A DNA stretch of 64,000 bases, from NCBI GenBank assembly GCA_022432975.1, contig CM039502.1, forward strand, positions 10,763,290 through 10,827,289. The letters run 5' to 3'. The notes beneath the pieces are model-generated. The model was given only the letters and a program-made list of their open reading frames with translations, had not been told where the DNA came from and made no database searches. The stretch comes from Begonia masoniana. Its lineage: Eukaryota; Streptophyta; Magnoliopsida; Cucurbitales; Begoniaceae. A program made the translations under genes and the position numbers. Of the stretch, positions 57,141 to 64,000 are shown in pieces; within the stretch, counting starts at the first letter, position 1; every line of letters begins with the position of its first letter.

Positions 57141-57769
57141 ACGAAGGTCGAAAAATAACTTTCGAACTAATATGAAACTGTTAAATCATAATTTGGTAAA
57201 AGTAATGTTAATTTTGCATCTGCACGTGTTTTCGCTTACTAAGTTATTCTCATAATTTATAAATTTGTGATGTATGTGAGTTTTTGTGAGAGGAAGAATT
57301 AACTGTGATCGAGAACCTTCCAGAGACAATTGAGCATATAGAAGAAGATAATGTTTGAGTAAAGAATTTAAATTAATATGTTTCAGTTTTCAGGAATATT
57401 TCATAAATTATTTTGGTTGAAATTTTGAATGATTTATGTTGACTTCATCATTGATAAAGTTTTATAAATGATTTTAATTCTTCATTTATTTTAATTTTGA
57501 CCAAATCTCAGTAATAATTGAACATTGTTTTAAGATTTTGCGCATTTAATGTTCTCATTCATTTTTTTTTTAATTTTAGAAATTATGGTTGTAACGCTTG
57601 AGATAAAATTTTATTTATAAAATCAAATTGGGGAAAAATTTAGGATTTTCAAATTAGGGTTTTAAAATTTGGAATTTAAAATTTGGGGCGTTACAATTAG
57701 GCTCAGTGAGCCAGGCCTTCCCAGGATTGGCACGGTTCGACCAGCTCGTTTAACATATCTAGAACGGAC

Positions 57770-58510
57770 GTCCGCTCTTGAAGAATAGGCTCCCGATCCA
57801 AAAAACATATCAAACGATATTGAATTAGACTGAAATTTTTACCACACAAATGAATTATCATGAAAACATAGACTGCAAATTTTTGTGATGTTTCAAGATT
57901 TATACAATTTATTATAATTATGTTCGTATAAATTGCGTAAACAATTATAATAAATCATGTAAATGTTAAAAAATCAAGAGACTTTAAAGAATATGTTCTA
58001 ATGATATTTTCTGGTAAAATATTCAGGCCAATTGAATATCATTTGATATGGTAGTCAATCACGTGCAAATTCGTTCTCGAAGGAACGAGCGCTCAGTCTA
58101 GAGAAGTCTTCCATAAAGCATACCAAATGACATTGAATTATGTTGAAATTTTTACCAAACAACATAGGTATCATAAGAACATAGTCCGCAAAGTATAGTG
58201 ATTTTTCAAATTTGGACTATTTATTTTAATTCTTTACACAATTTATATGAAAATAATTATAATAAATCGTAAAGCTTTTAAAAAATCATGAAATTTTGTA
58301 GAATATGTTCTCATAATATTTCTGTTGTGTGCTAGAAATTTCAGGTTAATATGATATCGTTTGTTATGTTTTATGAACTGAGCACCCTTTCTTCGAGAGC
58401 AGGTGTCCATTCTCACATATCTTATTGAATGGACGCCCGTTGTACGAAACCATATAAAATTTGAGACCGAGCGACTGTTCTTTGAGACCAAACGCCCGTT
58501 AGGGATTAAT
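57770..58510. repeat. Degenerate direct repeats of about 300 bp next to the nest
   Basis: Two diverged units share ATTGAATTA(G/T), TTGAAATTTTTACCA, ATCAT(G/A)A(A/G)AACATAG and GCAAA landmarks (about 57800-57890 and 58110-58200), each linked to GAACG/CGCTC/GTCCGCTC-type motifs. A third partial unit starts near 58350. They match the left flank of the fossil hAT. Unidentified family. Confidence 0.5.
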
Positions 58511-59139
58511 TTGTTAAAAATTCATACAACCTATTATTCTTTGAGACAAAAATACTTTAAAGTTCAACTTGTTAATACCTCATACTTTCAGAGTAAAAAT
58601 GATATTTACCCTACATATAAAAAAAAACCTATTATTCGTTTTAGCAGTTAACTATTTCAATCATTTAATATTTCTTGGACTAACTTCAAACAAAACATTA
58701 TTTTAAAAAGTTCAATATATATATATATATAGAGAGAGAGAGACACACATATTATTTGTAGTGATGGTTTAAAATTTATTCGCCATATTTATTTTAAAAT
58801 TTGTTTTGTGATGGCAATTTTAACTTCAACTTACTTGATTTTGTGCATATTCTCAATTTCGTTCTCAATTTTAAACAAATATTTTAAATTGAACCACTTT
58901 TTAATCTTTGAAATTAAGTATCATATATAATATACAGAAAAAAAATCAAGCGAGTCAAAGTAACCACAGTAGGTTAAAATAACCATTATAAGTGTAATTT
59001 TTGATATATTTGACGAATTTTATCACAGATTAGTCTTTTACATGCATAACAGTTACGTAGAGTGCTTTGGACATTGTTTGTATCTCATCGTACCCTAAAA
59101 CTAAAGTGTAAAGGTAATATTAGTTTAATAAAATTTAAA
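58511..59139. other. Intergenic, no gene seen
   Basis: AT-rich. A short (AT)n/(AG)n microsatellite lies at about 58707-58743. No coding or RNA feature is recognised upstream of the SMC4 promoter. Confidence 0.5.
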
Positions 59140-59155
59140 ATGAGAAATGTATTAA

Positions 59156-59228
59156 TGGGCTTGGGCCTTTGTAAACCTGTTTACGTTTTTCGAATTTTGC
59201 CTCCCGCTACGAAATCAAACCCTCCCGC
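59156..59228 (+). promoter_or_regulatory. SMC4 proximal promoter: site II-like and E2F-like motifs
   Basis: Two adjacent TGGGCY motifs (TGGGCT 59156-59161, TGGGCC 59162-59167) resemble the site II elements of plant proliferation genes bound by TCP factors. Two TCCCGC motifs (59202-59207, 59223-59228) resemble E2F sites. They sit 110-185 bp upstream of the ATG. Cell-cycle control is expected for a condensin gene; binding is inferred. Confidence 0.4.
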
Positions 59229-59339
59229 GTTTCTTCTTTTTGTTTTTCATATCCGACAGAAATATTTTTCGATTTGTAATGTGGATTTGTCGGATTTAAG
59301 TTTTCAATCCAGTGAAAGGAAGTGGAATTTTCCGGGCAA

Positions 59340-62300
59340 ATGGTGGCTGAACGGCCGGATGAGATGATGGCCGGGGGATCCGGCGTATCTGGTGGGACGG
59401 CGAGAGTCAGAGCTCCAAGGCTCTTCATTAAAGAAATGGTTATGAGGAACTTTAAGTCTTACGCTGGTGAACAACGTGTTGGTCCTTTTCACAAGGTTTT
59501 GCTTTCTAATTGAAACTTTGGGTGTTGTTTTGCCTGCTGACAAAGCGGCATGAATTAGTTTAATTTCTGGAGAAAATGTGGATATTCAGCGTGCTCTCTG
59601 TTTCTTAGATGGTGTAAAAGGGTGAATGAGCTAAATTGGCATTTCGAAATTGGTGTGCAAAGGAATTAAAGATTTTTTTAGATGATGAAAAATTGTAATC
59701 ACTGAGTGAAAATCCTGCTCCATGTGTTGAATTCGATTAAGTAAGGAAGGCTTCCTAGTTGTTTTACACGTTATTCATTTTGTAGCAATCAGCTAGAGTC
59801 ATGAACTTAATTGGCATCTGGCAATTATATATGTTTAATGTACGCTATTGAATTTGTTAAACGATTTTTCTTTTTCTTTCTGTCTCTTTTTACATTTATT
59901 TTTGATATTACAGAGTTTTTCTGCTGTTGTTGGCCCTAATGGGAGTGGGAAGAGTAATGTTATAGATGCCATGTTGTTTGTTTTTGGAAAGAGAGCTAAG
60001 CAGGTAATCAAATTTTCATTTTATTTGCCATTGATTTAAAATTTCTGGTGGCTTCTGAAGAAAATATTTACATTCTTGTGATGACAAGTGAGGATATGAT
60101 CAATCTTGATTGTTTGATTGAAGGAGGGAAAGTCATGTTATGTAGTTTCCTGATAGCAAATTTTAATTTGCAGATGCGGTTGAACAAAGTATCGGAGCTA
60201 ATTCACAACTCTACTAATTACCAGAATCTTGATAGTGCCGGTGTTTCAGTTCATTTCCAAGATATTGTCGATTTGGTAAGTCTATTTTCAAGCTTAAACG
60301 TTTTTATCTGGTAAATAATAGATTTTATCCTGATCGTTTCAAAGAAAATAGATGTAAGACATATTTAGCTTTATTTACTGTTCAACAAATTCCATTCAGC
60401 TAAGGTTTGATTATATGAAACTTGCTTGAGTATGTCTTTTCTTTTTATGCATTTTAGTGAATCTATTCAGTAGCTTTCTGCCTGCATTTAAAACATATAT
60501 ATTGAAATTTAATTAGTTCATTGAGTAATTCACAATGTTAAACTACATTTTTCATGTTTTGAGTTTAGCTGATTTATTTCCTAATTTAGTATTGTTCCCA
60601 ATTGGTAAATTTACTTATAATTATAAAAAAAGTTGATTATAAATTCAAATTTTGAAAGTATACTAGTAGATTGTTTGAATTTGCAATTTAACAGGAGGAT
60701 GAAACACATGAAGCTGTACAAGGAAGTGATTTTGTTATTACACGAGTTGCGTTTCGGGACAATTCCTCTAAATACTATATAAATGACCGTGTAAGCAATT
60801 TTACGGAAGTTACCAAAACTTTAAAAGGAAAAGGCATTGACCTTGATAACAACCGTTTTTTGATACTTCAGGTATGAGTGTTCTTGGGCAAATGTGGTTT
60901 TGTACATATATTATCTTGTTGTGTTTATTTGGTGTGTCATTGGTATGTTTTAGGGAGAAGTTGAGCAGATTTCATTGATGAAGCCAAAAGCTCAAGGGCC
61001 TCATGATGAAGGGTTTCTTGAATATCTTGAGGACATCATCGGCACTGATAAATATGTTGAAAAAATTGATGAGTCTTCTAAACTGTAAGGGCTTTCACTT
61101 CTATTTCCATTAGTTTTGACGGATAACTCATCTTCCCTGTGTATATATGCATGAATATGAACATTGACGATATATACTTACATGTACTTTTGTAAAGAAT
61201 CAGAATGTATTAATTGAAAGGACAAGATTTAGAGTTCTATTGCTGGAGTTAAAAAGGACCTCTAAATCGAAGTATTGAACCTATTTTAATGGGTAGCGCT
61301 TTTGATTGAGACTTGCATTCTATAATATCATTTGGTTGAATATTTTTTGTTTTCACATGAGTTATAGTTTTATTAAAAGTTTTAGTGTTCTTTCAAGCAT
61401 AAATCACTGATAAGTTGATATTGTCATATATTTTCTGAATGCTTTAGCTTTAACTCTTGAAGCCATGTTATAAACATATATTTTTTGTTTCCACGCAAAT
61501 GTTATCTTTGTTTTAACGCTACTAAAAAATTAAATGGTGTTGTAGGTTGGAATCGCTCAATGAGAAACGTACTGGCATGGTACAAATGGTTAAACTAGCG
61601 GAGAAAGAAAGAGATACTTTGGAGGTATTAATACACAACAATTAATTTTTCTGTAAGTTATATCTAATATTAATCCATTAAATATGTTTGATAGGATGTT
61701 AAGAATGAAGCAGAAGCCTATATGTTAAAAGAATTGTCTCTCTTGAAATGGCGAGAGAAAGCCACAAATCTAGCTCAACAAGATAACTTTGGAAAGATGG
61801 TAGAACTGCAAACTAAAATCTCCAACTCAGAAGAAACTCTGAAGCTTGAACGGTAACTAGGGTTTGTGATGGTTAATTTATTGTCGCATGATGCACCAAA
61901 GATAAAAAAAGGAATATACATACTAAGAAGTTTCTTGACTTTTGTTTCTAGTTCAAAAATTTGTGAGAGTGACAAAGAATTAAAGGAGCTCGAAGCCGTG
62001 CACAATAAGTATATGGAACAGCAAGAGGCATGCTGTGGTTTTATATGATGCATTCTTTTTGTATTTATCATCTGTAATTTGCTTACAAGACATTTGCTGC
62101 TTTTTTCAGTTTATTCTTCAATTAATTATTATTTTTGTGAATTCTAGGAACTTGATAATGAACTCAGAAAGTGTAAGGATGATTTTAAAGAATTTGAAAG
62201 GCAGGATGTTAAATATCGGGAAGACTTAAAGCACATGAAGCAAAAGATAAAGAAGCTTGATGATAAACTTGAAAAGGTGGATTTTTTTTTTACTTTAGAA

Positions 62301-63404
62301 GCACTTATTATGCATCTTACTTTTGGTATTAATTGCAGGACTCAACAAAAGTTGATACCATGGAGAAAGAATGTAAAGAATCAATTACCATGATTCCAAA
62401 ACTTGAAGGAAATGTTCCCGAATTACAACAACTACTTTTGAAGGAGGAAAAAGTCTTGGAGGAAATGCAAGAGAACTCAAAAGGTAGTTTACTAATGTCA
62501 TTAGAAATTGTTTTTGGTATATTTTTGAGATTTCATTCCAAGAATGAATCTATATACGTGGATATATTTGTTATGTAGTTGAAATTGAGAGATACCGTTC
62601 TGAACTTTCAAGAGTTCGTGCTGAATTGGAACCTTGGGAGAAACAACTAATAGAGCGCAAGGGAAAACTTGAAGTTGCTTGCAATGAAAGAAAACTTTTG
62701 AGTGAAAAGGTAGCCAGTTGTTTGTCTTTGCTTGTGTGAATATGGTAGAAATAGGTTGAAGTTAACCATGCAAGGTCAATACTAATATATATGATATGTT
62801 GCAATGATTTTTATGTTGAAATAAAAGCAAGACATCATAAGAGGTTATTAATTATTGCATAGATATTTTTTAGTTCTCTCTTCATGAATAACATATTTAC
62901 AAGGAATCATTTTGAAGATTAGCTAATGATGTGCATATTGGCTAGCAATGCCAATTTTATTTAAAGGTTGATATGAATTGTTTCAGCATGAAGCTACCCG
63001 CACAAATTTTCTCAATGCTCGAAGAAAAATGGATGATATTGTGGGAACTATTGCATCAAAATCTAAAGTCGTTGTGAATATCCAGAAGGATCTGGAAAAT
63101 AAAAAACTTGAAGTTATAGATGCTCGTAAAAAAGAACAAGTATGCTTTCCTTGAGAGTCATTTTCTTTTTCTTATTTTTAATTACTTTATTATAATATGT
63201 CAGTCTTTTTTTAGGAGCACATCATAGAACAAGATGCCCTCATTCCTCTAGAACAATGTGCAAGACAGAAGGTTGCAGAACTCAAATCAGTAATGGATTC
63301 TGAGAAAAGCCAGGGCTTAGTCTTAAAAGCAATTTTAAAAGCGAAGGAGTCTAAGCTAATAGATGGAATCTATGGCCGGCTAGGTGATTTAGGTGCCATA
63401 GATG
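59340..63404 (+). CDS. SMC4: SMC4 condensin subunit, 5' half (13 exons; continues beyond window)
   Basis: SMC4 is the condensin ATPase subunit that pairs with SMC2 to compact mitotic chromosomes. Exons read 59340-59495, 59914-60003, 60174-60275, 60695-60871, 60954-61084, 61546-61624, 61695-61852, 61952-62027, 62148-62276, 62339-62483, 62579-62709, 62987-63139 and 63215-63404. All joins keep phase, giving about 572 residues, roughly half the family length. Exon 1 ends RNFKSYAGEQRVGPFHK. Exon 2 carries the Walker A (GPNGSGKSNVIDAMLFVFGK). Exon 5 has GEVEQISLMKPKAQGPHDEG. Later exons are charged coiled coil (EFERQDVKYREDLKHMKQK, RAELEPWEK), ending IYGRLGDLGAID near the hinge. Twelve introns are complete: eleven GT-AG, while intron 8 (62028-62147) appears to be GC-AG. 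A GTG upstream at 59322 is ignored in favour of the first ATG. No stop or frameshift is seen. Confidence 0.95.
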
Positions 63405-64000
63405 GTAATGCTCTATATTTTTGCACGTTATTATTGAGTATTTATTTTGAATGCCATTGAAACTGTATTGATGCTCAAAATATAGTATAAAGGGAAGAGT
63501 TTGGTAGGGAAATCCATAGTTGTGCACCAATGATAATGTGAATATATTTCTAACCAAATTATACGCTCCTAAAAAGAACAAAGAATACATTGTACATAAT
63601 TTCAATATTATTGAAAATTTCTATATAATATGGAAAAATAAATCTTGGATCTTTTCTTCTATCTAAAGAATATTTTTCCAACATGCCACTCAAGCTAATA
63701 CATAGAGATTTCCAAGTACAAACTTGCTAACAAGCAAGTCAAAGATAGCCATTGAAACCATTTTTGTAAGGATATCAACGAATTATTGTTTGGTAGTAAC
63801 AAATGGCGATGATATGTGTGTATTGATCTATATTTTTGATTTAATTTGTACTCTTTGAGAAAGAGTAAATTTGAGAACTTTCCTTTGGCTGGGTAGATTT
63901 TTCCTAGAGTATACTATTAGAGTTCATTTTGTATTTTAAATAAATAATATGAGATTTATTATTTTGTATACAATCTCTGTATTAGTTGTTTAAACTTATA
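63405..64000 (+). other. SMC4 intron 13 (incomplete) with retroelement remnant
   Basis: The donor G/GTAATG follows GCCATAGATG at 63404. No acceptor is reached before the window end. The intron holds a reversed Copia fragment. Confidence 0.7.
63674..63822 (-). pseudogene. Copia RNase H tail remnant inside the SMC4 intron
   Basis: The minus-strand translation reads HISSPFVTTKQ, a stop, then FVDILTKMVSMAIFDLLVSK and FVLGNLY. This matches the conserved Copia pol C-terminus (PFV...QLADIFTK...). A stop replaces the position before the LADI-like motif. Sequence to the left may include the 3' end of that old element, but its LTR was not delimited. Confidence 0.7.

Larger units (their letters stand above)
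26164..57695. mobile_element. LTR-type element A inserted in the fossil hAT
   Basis: The left boundary reads GTTAG/GGTAACAATTTAGGG (TSD 26159-26163) and the right reads TTTGGGGCGTTACA/ATTAG (TSD 57696-57700). The TSDs match at four of five bases, and the first base of the element departs from the expected TG. Own sequence is about 3.9 kb (26164-28861 and 56475-57695 after removing inserts). It lacks gag or pol and contains a GATCGATCGG cluster and GCCTGAACGA repeats. It is best read as a solo LTR or non-coding LTR element. Boundaries are plausible but not certain. Confidence 0.45.
23616..57761 (+). mobile_element. Fossil hAT transposon, outermost layer of a five-deep nest
   Basis: The left terminus TAGTGGTGTTAAAC (23616-23629) and right terminus GTTTAACATATCTA (57748-57761) are inverted repeats matching at 11 of 14 positions. 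The flanking 8-bp duplications GAACGAAC (23608-23615) and GAACGGAC (57762-57769) differ at one base. The element's own DNA is only about 2.6 kb (23616-26163 and 57701-57761); the rest is later insertions. The interior carries a TATAAATA promoter, a degraded transposase related to the one at 1524-3386, and a CTCGTT-rich 3' subterminal region. Confidence 0.7.

Overview
This is a 64-kb piece of a flowering-plant nuclear genome, probably a eudicot. Host genes have introns with plant-type splice sites, host exons are sparse, and most of the window is transposable elements and satellite-like tandem arrays. Only two host genes are clear. One is a four-exon GASA/snakin gene for a secreted cysteine-rich peptide (19762-20403, +). 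The other is the 5' half of an SMC4 condensin gene (59340 to beyond the window end, +; 13 exons read).

Layout: 1-720 holds GC-rich repeats and a perfect 48-bp-arm palindrome. 765-1520 is a 181-bp tandem repeat abutting a nearly intact hAT transposase gene on the minus strand (1524-3386). 4025-6180 is the 3' part of a decayed retroelement: a split extra ORF related to the 'putative plant transposon protein' family, flanked by GTCGAC-rich repeats. Three very homogeneous tandem arrays follow: 13 bp (6309-7318), 5 bp (11072-13445) and 26 bp (13535-16075). Between the first two lies a complete non-autonomous hAT element (8557-9676) with 8-bp target duplications. 16-19.7 kb is intergenic with a diverged duplicated repeat. 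Beyond the GASA gene lies a broken Copia fragment with one LTR (21030-22982, -).

The central feature is a five-layer nest of insertions. A fossil hAT element (23616-57761) contains LTR element A (26164-57695). A contains LTR element B (28867-56469, TSD ATAAT). B contains LTR element C (30880-52637, TSD CTCAC). C contains a tandem Copia retrotransposon (32397-51947, TSD GCAGT). The Copia unit has three LTRs and two internal regions. It is SIRE-like in layout: gag, pol, then an extra ORF before the 3' LTR. The middle LTR looks chimeric, as expected from unequal crossing-over between the two LTRs of one insertion. The right copy has open gag and an amber-interrupted pol; the left copy carries six extra single-base homopolymer indels.

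The least explained signal is a dense cluster of short motifs with an ATCGGC core in the Copia U3, repeated directly upstream of the extra ORF. A relative at 4-6 kb shows the same arrangement with a different motif (GTCGAC). This suggests the extra ORF is a separately transcribed unit carrying its own copy of the LTR's cis-elements. All family assignments come from reading translations and motifs; no database search was run.
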